Position numbers and translations under genes: made by a program. Below are positions 8,292 through 15,890 of a stretch of 64,000 nt of DNA, piece after piece. Origin of the DNA: Paraburkholderia sp. CNPSo 3274 (GTDB taxonomy: Bacteria; Pseudomonadota; Gammaproteobacteria; Burkholderiales; Burkholderiaceae); contig NZ_JAMBPR010000028.1 of assembly GCF_024206475.1 (NCBI RefSeq), forward strand, positions 1 to 64,000. The letters are read 5' to 3'. How positions within the stretch are numbered: position 1 is the stretch's first letter; every line of letters starts with the position of its first letter. Below the pieces are notes generated by a model, which saw nothing but the letters and a program-made list of their open reading frames with translations, searched no databases and was not told the origin of the DNA.

Positions 8292-8802
8292 TTATTTCAG
8301 CCGCTCACGTACGAAGTCGATGAAGACCCTCAGCTTGCGCGGCAAGCCGGTTGGATTGTAGTAGTAGAGGTATAGCGCACCGCGCGGAATCCATTCGTCC
8401 AGCACATTCACGAGCCGGCCAGACATTCAGGAATTCCTTTAGCACCGGAGCGATGACCAGCGCAATCGACGCTCGCAGCACGTTCAGCCGCAGCGTGCCC
8501 ATCGTGCCGCTGGATGCGCGGCCAACCTCGTTGAATGCGAGATCGAGTTGCTCCATCAACGGCTGGATTCGCTTCAGAAATTCGCTACCCGCTTCGGTCA
8601 GGCTGACGCTCCGCGTGGTGCGATTGAAGAGCTTCGTGCCGAGTTGATCCTCCAGCCGCCGGATCGTGTAGCTTGCGACGGAGTTGGAGATACCGAGTGG
8701 CTGCGCGGCGGCGCTAAAGCTTTGTTGCTCGGCAACACGGGCAAACAGCGAGAGAGCGGAAAGATCCGAACCGTTCATTGCACGATTTGATGGGATAGAC
8801 AC
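8292..8802 (-). pseudogene. LysR-family regulator with internal deletion and frameshift
   Basis: The N-terminal 125 residues are a normal LysR head: a winged HTH (SLFARVAEQQSFSAAAQPLG, NSVASYTIRRLEDQLGTKLF, NRTTRSVSLTEAG), then the linker helix and the start of the effector domain, ending VIAPVLKEFL. The reading frame then shifts. In the next frame the authentic LysR C-terminus appears: GRLVNVLDEWIPRGALYLYY, then YNPTGLPRKLRVFIDFVRER, LK and a TAA at 8292-8294. About 130 residues of the co-inducer domain are missing. The junction lies near 8420-8429, where TGAATGT occurs on both sides, compatible with deletion between short repeats. In its own frame the ORF runs on to 8305 as nonsense. The HTH could still be made, but not a functional inducer-responsive regulator. 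Confidence 0.85.
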
Positions 8803-8904
8803 TCTAAATCAGGCATCCTTTTTTACAACGCCTTTGGGTGGTGTCGAGTTGCGACGCGGATCGACGCCGCACGCTATTCCCTCTTACGCTCACCCAGCAG
8901 GAAT

Positions 8905-8952
8905 TGCGAATGCGTCACGCAACGCATTCGCATAATCCACGAAAACGTGGAT
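8905..8952. terminator. Two tandem hairpins after the hydrolase gene
   Basis: The first is an 11-bp perfect stem (TGCGAATGCGT at 8905-8915 with ACGCATTCGCA at 8922-8932, loop CACGCA). The second is a 7-bp stem ATCCACG/CGTGGAT (8935-8941 with 8946-8952, loop AAAA) that touches the hydrolase stop codon. Together they probably terminate leftward transcription. No long T-tract follows. Confidence 0.55.
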
Positions 8953-9923
8953 CAACCTTGCAAAAAGGCGAGCAGATCGGCATTGACCTTGTCGGCATCC
9001 GTCGTGCACATGCCGTGAGGCCCACCCGGATAAACCTTCAGGGTCGCATTCTTCACGATTTTTGCCGTCATCCGCGCTGCAACGTCGACCGGCACGAGTT
9101 GATCGTCGTCACCGTGAAGGACCAGCGTCGGCACATCGAACTTCTTCAGGTCTCCGGTGTAGTCCACCTCGAACTGCTTGACGCACTGATACTGTGCCAG
9201 GATGGACCCGCCCATCGCCTCCCGCCAGAATTCGTCGATGGTGCCTTGCTCGACCTTTGCATTGGGCCGGTTGAAGCCGTAAAAAGGCAGAGCCAGGTTC
9301 TTGTAGAACACGGACCGGTTGCCTGTCAGGTTCTTGCGGATACCGTCGAACGCGGACTCAGGCAAGCCGTCCGGATTGTTGTCGGTCTTGACCATGAATG
9401 GCACGACGGCGCTAATCAGAACGGCCTTGGCAACCCGCGACGTTCCGTGGCGCCCGACATAGCGTGCGACCTCGCCGCCGCCCATCGAGTGGCCGACGAG
9501 CGTCGCCCCCTTCAGATCGAGTGCGTTGATCACGGTTGCGAGATCGTCCGCGTAGGTGTCCACGTCGTTGCCCGACGAAGACTGGCCAGAGCGCCCGTGT
9601 CCGCGTCGATCGTGCGCGACCACCCGGTAGCCGTTCTGCACGAGGAACAGCATCTGGGCATCCCATGCGTCCGCATCGAGCGGCCAGCCGTGCGAAAGCA
9701 CCACGGGCTTGCCGCTGCCCCAATCCTTGAAGAAGATTCGCGTGCCGTCTTTGGCCAGGACCGAATCGGCGTCGTGGCGGGAAGCGGTGCGAGTGTGCCC
9801 GCTGCCAACGGTCGCTTCCGCCATGGCAACGGCCGGTGCCGCGATTGCCGCGACCGCCGCGCCCGCTCCCGCAGTCAACACGTACCGGCGATCTGACGAA
9901 TGGTTTGCGCTTGATGTAGCCAC
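8952..9923 (-). CDS. Exported alpha/beta hydrolase (non-heme chloroperoxidase/esterase type)
   Basis: 323 residues starting with GTG after a GGGGGA ribosome site. The N-terminus DRRYVLTAGAGAAVAAIAAP followed by AVAMA is a twin-arginine-like signal peptide. The mature part carries the alpha/beta-hydrolase core: oxyanion loop SHGWPLDADAWD, HDRRGHGRS, nucleophile elbow GHSMGGGE, acid in HGDDDQLVPV and catalytic His in PGGPHGMCTT. This is the set seen in non-heme chloroperoxidase and arylesterase family members, many of which have a Tat leader in Burkholderiaceae. It probably hydrolyses small esters in the periplasm, with perhydrolase activity possible. It is transcribed alone and followed by tandem hairpins. 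Confidence 0.87.
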   Translation of the reverse strand: MATSSANHSSDRRYVLTAGAGAAVAAIAAPAVAMAEATVGSGHTRTASRHDADSVLAKDGTRIFFKDWGSGKPVVLSHGWPLDADAWDAQMLFLVQNGYRVVAHDRRGHGRSGQSSSGNDVDTYADDLATVINALDLKGATLVGHSMGGGEVARYVGRHGTSRVAKAVLISAVVPFMVKTDNNPDGLPESAFDGIRKNLTGNRSVFYKNLALPFYGFNRPNAKVEQGTIDEFWREAMGGSILAQYQCVKQFEVDYTGDLKKFDVPTLVLHGDDDQLVPVDVAARMTAKIVKNATLKVYPGGPHGMCTTDADKVNADLLAFLQG

Positions 9924-10083
9924 GATTTCCCCCTTCTCTTCTTCAGGACGATGGATGGAGCGATCAACACACCATCATGCTATCGAGGCAAACGTTATCG
10001 TTCTTTCGGCAACGCACGCATTTTGTCCCCAGAGTATCGTGGGAACAGATTCTTTCTCGCAACCGGCGAATCGGCATCCGCTG

Positions 10084-11487
10084 TCACGGCACCTTCTTGA
10101 CCCAGACGCCCTGCGCATTGACGAATTCGCGCAGACCGAAATGCGAGAGCTCCCGACCATACCCGCTTTTTTTCACGCCCCCCACCGGAAGGCGCGGATT
10201 CGAAGCGCTGAACCCGTTCACGAACACGCCACCGGTTTCGAGCCGTCTCGCGATCTCGCTCGCCTTCGCAGTGTCCGAAGTCCACAGATTGCCGCTCAGT
10301 CCGTAGTCGCTCATATTGGCAAGACGGATCGCGTCCTCCAGATCGTCCGCCACCGTGAGCGCGGCGACGGGTCCGAAAATCTCCTCGTCGAACGCGGCCA
10401 TTCCCGGCGCGACATCACCCAGCACCGTGGGCTCGTAGAAAAAGCCCGGGCCTTCGATCATCTTGCCGCCAAGAAGCACTTTCGCTCCGCTCGCTATCGT
10501 TCTGACGACCTGCTCATGCACGCCGTCACGAAGATCGCTGCGCGCGATCGGTCCGATCGTTGTGGCGACATCGAGTGGATTACCGGCTTTGACTTTCGAC
10601 GCAGCGGCGACGTATTTATGCGTGAATTCTTCCGCAATCGGCCGCTCCAGAATAAAGCGCTTCGCGGCAAGGCACACCTGCCCCGCATTCTGAAAACGCG
10701 CCTCGATGCCGACCTCCACTGCGCGGTCGAGATCGGCGTCCGCGAGCACGATGAACGCATCGGCACCACCGAGTTCGAGGAGGCTCCTCTTGAGCGCCTT
10801 GCCCGCGACCGACGCCACCGCCGATCCTGCCCGCATGCTGCCCGTTACCGTGACGGCCGAGGTGCGTGGATCTTCGATGACCCGCGCCACCATTTCGTTG
10901 CCGACGTGCAGAATTCCGAATGCCCCCTTCGGAAATCCGCTCGCCTCGAAGGCTTCCTGCAGCGCGTACGCGCAGCCCATGACGTTCGGTGCGTGCTTCA
11001 GGATAAACCCGTTGCCCGACAGCATGACAGGCCCTGCTGCGCGCATGACCTGCCAGTACGGGAAGTTCCACGGCATCACGCCGAGTACTGTGCCGATTGG
11101 CAGAAAGGACACGTACACGCGATCGCCGTTATCCACGGGCGCGGGCTCGTCGGCCAGAATCGCGGGGCCGTGTTCGCTGAACCAGTCCACCGCCGCCGCG
11201 CACTTTTCGACCTCGGCACGCGCGGCGGCGATCGTCTTGCCCATCTCGCTCGTCGCCAGCAGCGCCAGCGGCTCGAGTCTTTCACGCAGCGTCGATGCGA
11301 GCCGCCGGTAGCAATTGACGCGTTCCGTCATCGGCGTGGCGCCCCAGTTTCTCGCAGCAGCCGCGTTTTGCGCAAGCATCTGTTCGATGTCGTCAGGCCG
11401 CTGAAGCGGGTAGGTCATGATGACCTCGCCCGTTGCCGGGTTGCGCGATACCGATGCATCCTCCAGTGCCGCCACGTCACTCTTCAT
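10084..11487 (-). CDS. NAD(P)-dependent succinate-semialdehyde dehydrogenase-like aldehyde dehydrogenase
   Basis: 467 residues, ALDH superfamily. Motifs: GVMPWNFPYWQVMRAAGP (cofactor/active-site loop), TGSMRAGSAVASVAGKALKR, SLLELGGADAFIVLADADLD with the general base Glu, and FQNAGQVCLAAKRFILE with the catalytic Cys. The C-terminal motif is EIFGPVAALTV. The length and the pattern with GWxxTPMxERV near the N-terminus match the short Sad/YneI-type succinate-semialdehyde dehydrogenases rather than GabD (about 480-490). The start has GGAGG at correct spacing. It is expected in the cytoplasm, in GABA or other semialdehyde catabolism. No transaminase is adjacent, so its pathway is not fixed. Confidence 0.85.
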   Translation of the reverse strand: MKSDVAALEDASVSRNPATGEVIMTYPLQRPDDIEQMLAQNAAAARNWGATPMTERVNCYRRLASTLRERLEPLALLATSEMGKTIAAARAEVEKCAAAVDWFSEHGPAILADEPAPVDNGDRVYVSFLPIGTVLGVMPWNFPYWQVMRAAGPVMLSGNGFILKHAPNVMGCAYALQEAFEASGFPKGAFGILHVGNEMVARVIEDPRTSAVTVTGSMRAGSAVASVAGKALKRSLLELGGADAFIVLADADLDRAVEVGIEARFQNAGQVCLAAKRFILERPIAEEFTHKYVAAASKVKAGNPLDVATTIGPIARSDLRDGVHEQVVRTIASGAKVLLGGKMIEGPGFFYEPTVLGDVAPGMAAFDEEIFGPVAALTVADDLEDAIRLANMSDYGLSGNLWTSDTAKASEIARRLETGGVFVNGFSASNPRLPVGGVKKSGYGRELSHFGLREFVNAQGVWVKKVP

Positions 11488-11606
11488 CGCCGCCTCCAGG
11501 ATAACGTTGAACGCGCAACTTTCTCACGTGCCGTTCAAATTCACGCATTCGCGTAGGCTTTGGCGCGCCGCGCTCCCGGCCCAGATCATGTTACGTCTAG
11601 CGCGTT

Positions 11607-11631
11607 CCAGGCGCTTTCCAAAGCGCACTGG
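11607..11631. terminator. Hairpin downstream of the sensor kinase gene
   Basis: GCGCTTT (11611-11617) and AAAGCGC (11620-11626) form a 7-bp stem, extended by outer CCAG/CTGG pairing. It lies about 85-110 bases past the stop of the histidine kinase (11717) and ahead of the ALDH start, so it could terminate the first or regulate the second. No T-tract is present. Confidence 0.35.
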
Positions 11632-11716
11632 GAAATGCGCAAGCGCCCGAGGAAAGCGACTTGCGAAGACGGGGCGGCCCACGCGCAGCGACGTACGCGC
11701 CCCATACACCCCGCGT

Positions 11717-13264
11717 TCAAGCGGTTCGCGTGACAGGCAGCACGAATTCGAATGCCGCGCCGGCCTCTTCAATCGGCAACAAGGCCAGAGCGCCGTTGTG
11801 CGCCTGAATGATCGAGCGGCAGATCGAAAGACCCATGCCAAGGCCCTCGTCTTTGGTCGAAAAGAATGGCTCGAACAGGCGCTCTCTGGCGTCGGGGGCA
11901 ACGCCTGGCCCGTTATCACGCACGACCACGCGCAGTTGACCAGCGTTCACCGCCTCTGCCGAAACGGTGATCTCCCGGATCTGCGAATGCACCGCATCGA
12001 GTGACTCTATGGCATTCAGAATGAGATTGATGAGGACTTGCTGGATCTGGACGCGATCGCCCGAGACCTCTGGTAGTCCGTGCGAGACGGCGTATTCGAC
12101 CGTTATGTGTCTCGTGTGAAGGTCGTGGGCGAGCAACGTCAACGTCTCTTCGATAATTTCCGCAATCGAAAATCGGGCCTTCTGCGGCAGTCCGTTCTTC
12201 GATAGCCGGCGTATTCGCGTAATGACGTCCCTGGCGCGAGTTGCGTCGCGGATGATTCTGTTGATTGCGATGCTTGCCTCATCGACATCCGGCTGATCGC
12301 GGTGTAGCCAATGCAATGCGGCCGTACCGTAGGTCACGATGGCGGAAAGCGGCTGATTCACTTCATGCACGATGGACGACGTAAGCTTTCCGAGCGCATG
12401 CACCCTGGCCAGATGCGCAATCTCCGCTTCGGCGCGGCGCAACGCCTCCTTGCGCCTCTCTCGCCCGGTCACGTCCATGCTGCTACACAGGTAGTACGGG
12501 TCACCGTTTTCGCTTGTTCGCCCCTCTCCGACAGTACGAAAGTATCGTATTGCATCCTCGTCAACGATTCTGAATTGCACCTCGAAATCCTGTCGTTCCT
12601 CTATCGCCTCTGAAATCACCGCTGAAACGCGTGTCCTGTCGTCTGAATGCATGGCGTCGAGCAAGTCGCTTATCGTTTGTTTTGGCGACCCTTCTGCGAG
12701 GAGTCTGAACAGCGCCCCGATTTTCAGGGCCGGACTTATCTCGCCAGTTTCAATATTCCACCGCCAACTTTCCGTCTCGCTCAGTCTTTGCACTTGATCG
12801 AGAGTTGATTCGATCTCCTCCAGCCGCGATTGCGCGCGTATGCTCTCTCGATTCCCGGAGCGCAAGCTCTCATAGTGTCGCCCGGCGTCAGGTGTACAGC
12901 CGCGTGGCGGCCCGATCAATACATCCAGCCACGCGAGCAATTCCGCAAACTGCGCTGGATCGTCGTCGCGATCGGCCGCGCCTTCGGTTAGATCTCGTGC
13001 GCGCTCGCTTGTGGACGCCGGCTCGCTGATAAGAAGAATCGGTATCGCGTTGCTCGAACTACGCAGCGTCGAGACAACACCGATTCCGGCCATCCTGCCG
13101 GGCAGGTTCCGGTTCCATATGATCGCATCGTAGGTTTCAATCGCAGCGAGGAAGATTCGCTTGCGCCCGGTTTCGGCGAATTCCACGCAGTGGCCCGCCT
13201 TGAGCAGCCCAGCCTCGAACTGGCGGGCAATGCGAACATTGTCTACTGCAAGCAGCACGTTCAT
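11717..13264 (-). CDS. PAS-domain sensor histidine kinase with a degenerate N-terminal receiver domain
   Basis: 515 residues. Residues 1-118 align without gaps to the receiver of the OmpR regulator at 15178-15861, but the phosphorylatable Asp51 is Asn (YDAIIWNRNLPG) and the conserved Lys102 is Asp. It is therefore a pseudo-receiver. A PAS domain follows at about 150-275 (ETESWRWNIETGEIS to SSMDVTGRERR). The HisKA domain has H-box SSIVHEVNQPLSAIVTYG, and the HATPase has N-box INLILNAIES, G1 VVRDNGPGVAPDA and G2 GLGMGLSICRSII. No membrane segment is present, so it is a cytoplasmic sensor. It lies 11 bases after the winged-helix/ATPase gene, on the same transcript. The H-box class (HEVNQPL) is the one common in FixL-like kinases. 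Confidence 0.9.
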   Translation of the reverse strand: MNVLLAVDNVRIARQFEAGLLKAGHCVEFAETGRKRIFLAAIETYDAIIWNRNLPGRMAGIGVVSTLRSSSNAIPILLISEPASTSERARDLTEGAADRDDDPAQFAELLAWLDVLIGPPRGCTPDAGRHYESLRSGNRESIRAQSRLEEIESTLDQVQRLSETESWRWNIETGEISPALKIGALFRLLAEGSPKQTISDLLDAMHSDDRTRVSAVISEAIEERQDFEVQFRIVDEDAIRYFRTVGEGRTSENGDPYYLCSSMDVTGRERRKEALRRAEAEIAHLARVHALGKLTSSIVHEVNQPLSAIVTYGTAALHWLHRDQPDVDEASIAINRIIRDATRARDVITRIRRLSKNGLPQKARFSIAEIIEETLTLLAHDLHTRHITVEYAVSHGLPEVSGDRVQIQQVLINLILNAIESLDAVHSQIREITVSAEAVNAGQLRVVVRDNGPGVAPDARERLFEPFFSTKDEGLGMGLSICRSIIQAHNGALALLPIEEAGAAFEFVLPVTRTA

Positions 13265-13275
13265 TTTCGCCCCAA

Positions 13276-14874
13276 CTACCGTCGGCGGGCTACCAGGTCG
13301 AGTTCACCTGCCTCGGCGAGCTTTCGGCGTGCGTAGTGGCGCGTCGTCTCCAGTAGCCGGTAGCGTATGTTGTCGCCGTCCTTTTCGACCGTTACCCATG
13401 ACTTCTCAACCAGGCTCGACAGCGCGTCGCTGATTCGAGCCGCCCGAGGTTCTTCGTCGGCCGCTATGGTAATGGCTGAATCCAGGCAAAACGCGTCAGC
13501 GAACACGCCGAGGCGGCGCAAGACGAGACGCTCGACTTCAGTCAGCAATTGATGGCTCCAGTCGAGCGTCGCCAGCAAGCTCCTGTGCCGCTGCGCTCCC
13601 GTGCGCTGACCGCTTCCGAGCGCGATGAAACGGTCGTCGAGCTGGGCCAAAAGCTCGCGTACACAAAATGCGTCGAGACGCGCCGCCGCCAGTCCAATCG
13701 CCAGCGGAATGCCATCGAGCCGACGGCAGATTTCCGCGACCATGGGGGCGTTGTCGTCACACAGCGCGAAGTCGCTACATCGAGCCGCCGCTCGCTCCGC
13801 GAAGAGCTGGATCGCCGGGTACTGGAGCGCTTCGCTCGCGCTGAGCCCAGCTGATTCGACCGGACTCCCGAGCGGCGCGAGCCTGTACACATTTTCTCCG
13901 GTCGCACGAAGCGGTTCGCGGCTCGTGGCAAGAATCTGCAAGCGCGGCGCAGCCAAGACCAGGCGCCCAGCGATGGCCGACGCCGCTTCGACGACGTGTT
14001 CGCAATTGTCGAGCAGGAGCCACTGCCGGTGGCTGCGCGAGCAAAAGTACGTCGCGAGCGCCGAGGTGATATCGCTTGAACGCGTGGTCAAGCCAACCGC
14101 GGTTGCGATCGCGCACGGCACGAGGCGCGGGTCCGAAAGCATGGAAAGGTCTACCCACCATACGTCGTAGCGGGACGTTTCGACGATCGATCGGGCGACC
14201 GCCAGCGCGATACTTGTCTTGCCGGCGCCGCCCGCGCCCGTGACCGTCATGATGCGTGTGCACGGCAGCCGCGCGAGAATGGCATCGATGTCCGCAGAGC
14301 GGCCGACCAGCCGCATGAGGCCCGCGGGCACGTTGTGCGTGGCGTCCGGGCGTTCGCGGGGCCGCGCATTGTCCGCGAGGAGCGCCCTCGCGTTGACCGG
14401 CGCCACAAACCGATAGCCCTGCCCCACAACCGTCGCCAGATAGCGTTCACCGAGGCTCGTTTCTCCGAGCGCCTTGCGCAACGCAGCGATTTGAACCTTG
14501 AGATTGCTCTCGTCCACAACGGATTTTGGCCAGGCGCGGCTCATCAACTCGTGCCTCGTCACCACTTCCCCAGCACGTTCCACCAGCACCGCCAATAGCT
14601 CGAGAGCACGGCTTCCAATCCGCACGCGCGATTCGCCGTCGAGCAGCAGCCGCCGCGCGGGCATGAAAGTAAACCGGCCGAATTCAAATACCGAATCGAA
14701 TACCGCGCTCCCCCGGGTTGCCTCATGGCGCGTATTCGCCTCCGCACGCGAGAGCCCGCTCGTCGCGTCGTCGTTCGTTAGGATATCGAAAGCAGGTTGA
14801 ACGCAAAGCGCACTCCATTTTGAAGGCGCGCCCGCTGCTTCCTCTGCCTGGCACGTAGGGACGATCTTGCTCAT
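13276..14874 (-). CDS. Winged-helix/NB-ARC ATPase transcriptional regulator, C-terminally short
   Basis: About 532 residues. An OmpR-type winged helix lies at about 60-160 (FGRFTFMPARRLLLDGESRV, VESNLKVQIAALRKALGE-like, YLATVVGQGYRFVAPV). Then comes an NB-ARC/STAND ATPase with Walker A GAGGAGKTSIAL, Walker B QWLLLDNCEHV, and ILATSREPLRATGENVYRL. The paralogue at 58433-61321 continues for about 420 further residues of TPR-like repeats after the shared segment YARRKLAEAGELD. This protein stops five residues past that segment (LVARRR-stop), right before the kinase gene. Either the repeat domain was lost or a compact form is used. The start is uncertain: ATG at 14874 or GTG at 14895, neither with a strong ribosome site. 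Confidence 0.82.
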   Translation of the reverse strand: MSKIVPTCQAEEAAGAPSKWSALCVQPAFDILTNDDATSGLSRAEANTRHEATRGSAVFDSVFEFGRFTFMPARRLLLDGESRVRIGSRALELLAVLVERAGEVVTRHELMSRAWPKSVVDESNLKVQIAALRKALGETSLGERYLATVVGQGYRFVAPVNARALLADNARPRERPDATHNVPAGLMRLVGRSADIDAILARLPCTRIMTVTGAGGAGKTSIALAVARSIVETSRYDVWWVDLSMLSDPRLVPCAIATAVGLTTRSSDITSALATYFCSRSHRQWLLLDNCEHVVEAASAIAGRLVLAAPRLQILATSREPLRATGENVYRLAPLGSPVESAGLSASEALQYPAIQLFAERAAARCSDFALCDDNAPMVAEICRRLDGIPLAIGLAAARLDAFCVRELLAQLDDRFIALGSGQRTGAQRHRSLLATLDWSHQLLTEVERLVLRRLGVFADAFCLDSAITIAADEEPRAARISDALSSLVEKSWVTVEKDGDNIRYRLLETTRHYARRKLAEAGELDLVARRR

Positions 14875-15177
14875 GGCGCTACACGGAAAAATCACGCTGC
14901 CATGTTAGGCCGTTGTAGCTATGCAGAAGGTGACCGAAACGTTAACCTTATTTAAGGCGACATCTCAACCTTTGCCCATGCCAGTAGCCGCGCCAGTTCG
15001 GTCCGGCGCGCCGCTTACGTTAAAAAAATTTAATCTGCCATTGAAGCGCCGCCCGCGTGGTCCGCGCGATAATAAGTGGTCGAAGCGGCAGGATCCTGGG
15101 CGCCCGCCCGGCGTGCTTCAGTGGTCTGTGTGACAGCGCACGTCTGGCGCTCGTTGTACTGACCGCGAGTGATAGAC
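14875..15177. promoter_or_regulatory. Divergent promoter region of the signalling cluster
   Basis: This gap of about 300 bases lies between the leftward regulator/kinase pair and the rightward OmpR operon. It is clearly AT-richer than its surroundings, with GTTAACCTTATTTAAGG at 14941-14957 (dyad CCTTA-TT-TAAGG) and TTAAAAAAATTTAA at 15020-15033. ACGTTAA occurs twice on the same strand (14939-14945 and 15017-15023), 78 bases apart. These are plausible sites for the OmpR-type regulator or H-NS. No gene is present. Confidence 0.5.
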
Positions 15178-15861
15178 ATGAAAATTCTCCTGGTCGAAGA
15201 CAATCAGCAGGTGGCAGGCTTCCTGAAGAAGGGCTTGCACGAAACCGGCCACGTCGTCGACTGGGCGGACAATGGCCGCGATGGCATGGCGCTCGCAATC
15301 GGGGAAGCTTACGATGCAATCATTCTCGACCGCATGCTTCCGGGCGGAATCGACGGGCTTGGCATCGTTGCGGCGCTTCGCGCATCGGGCAACAAGGTCC
15401 CGGTGCTAATCCTGAGCGCACTCGACGAAGTCGACGAACGCATTCGCGGCCTGAAGGCGGGCGGCGACGATTACGTTGTGAAACCGTTTTCCTTTGGCGA
15501 AGTCCTGGCGCGGCTGGAGGCGTTGGCGCGGCGCAGCCAGGACAATCACTATGATACGACCCTGAAAGTTGGGGAACTATGCATGGACCTTCTCTCGCGC
15601 AAGGTCACGCGCGACGGCAAGGTGCTCCTCCTCCTCAAGCCTCGCGAGTTCAAGCTGCTCGAGTATTTGATGCGCCATGCCGAGCAGGTCGTGACGCGCA
15701 CGATGCTGCTCGAAAACATCTGGGAATACCACTTCGATCCGCAAACCAACGTCATCGACGTGCACGTGAGCAAACTGCGCCAGAAGATCGACACCGGGTT
15801 TGAGCGGTCCATGCTCCGAACGGTCCGCAATGCGGGTTACATGCTGACGGCCAATCCTTGA
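15178..15861 (+). CDS. OmpR-family response regulator
   Basis: 227 residues from the ATG at 15178 (an in-frame GTG at 15169 would add three). The receiver has the acidic pocket ED at 7-8, phospho-acceptor Asp51 in AIILDRMLPGG, Ser80, and Lys102 in DDYVVKPFSFGE. The winged-helix effector at about 128-225 has LLLKPREFKLLEYLMRHAEQ, LLENIWEYHFDPQTNVIDVH and VRNAGYMLTANP. The GGIDGLGIVAALRASG loop is typical of a QseB/TctD-like subgroup in Burkholderia. It begins the rightward four-gene operon; the giant sensor follows after 29 bases. It is the only obvious DNA-binding output among the rightward genes, so the three kinases downstream are its likely inputs. Confidence 0.92.
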   Translation: MKILLVEDNQQVAGFLKKGLHETGHVVDWADNGRDGMALAIGEAYDAIILDRMLPGGIDGLGIVAALRASGNKVPVLILSALDEVDERIRGLKAGGDDYVVKPFSFGEVLARLEALARRSQDNHYDTTLKVGELCMDLLSRKVTRDGKVLLLLKPREFKLLEYLMRHAEQVVTRTMLLENIWEYHFDPQTNVIDVHVSKLRQKIDTGFERSMLRTVRNAGYMLTANP

Positions 15862-15890
15862 ATCGAGGCGTCTCTCGCGAGGGCGCAACC

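Noticed and set aside
9709..11556. 615-codon open frame on the plus strand
   Set aside because: Antisense to the aldehyde dehydrogenase and hydrolase genes; Arg/His-rich composition without domains.
15169..15177. GTG start for the OmpR regulator
   Set aside because: The ATG at 15178 matches the usual MKILLVEDN start of the family; the GTG adds only three residues and has no better ribosome site.
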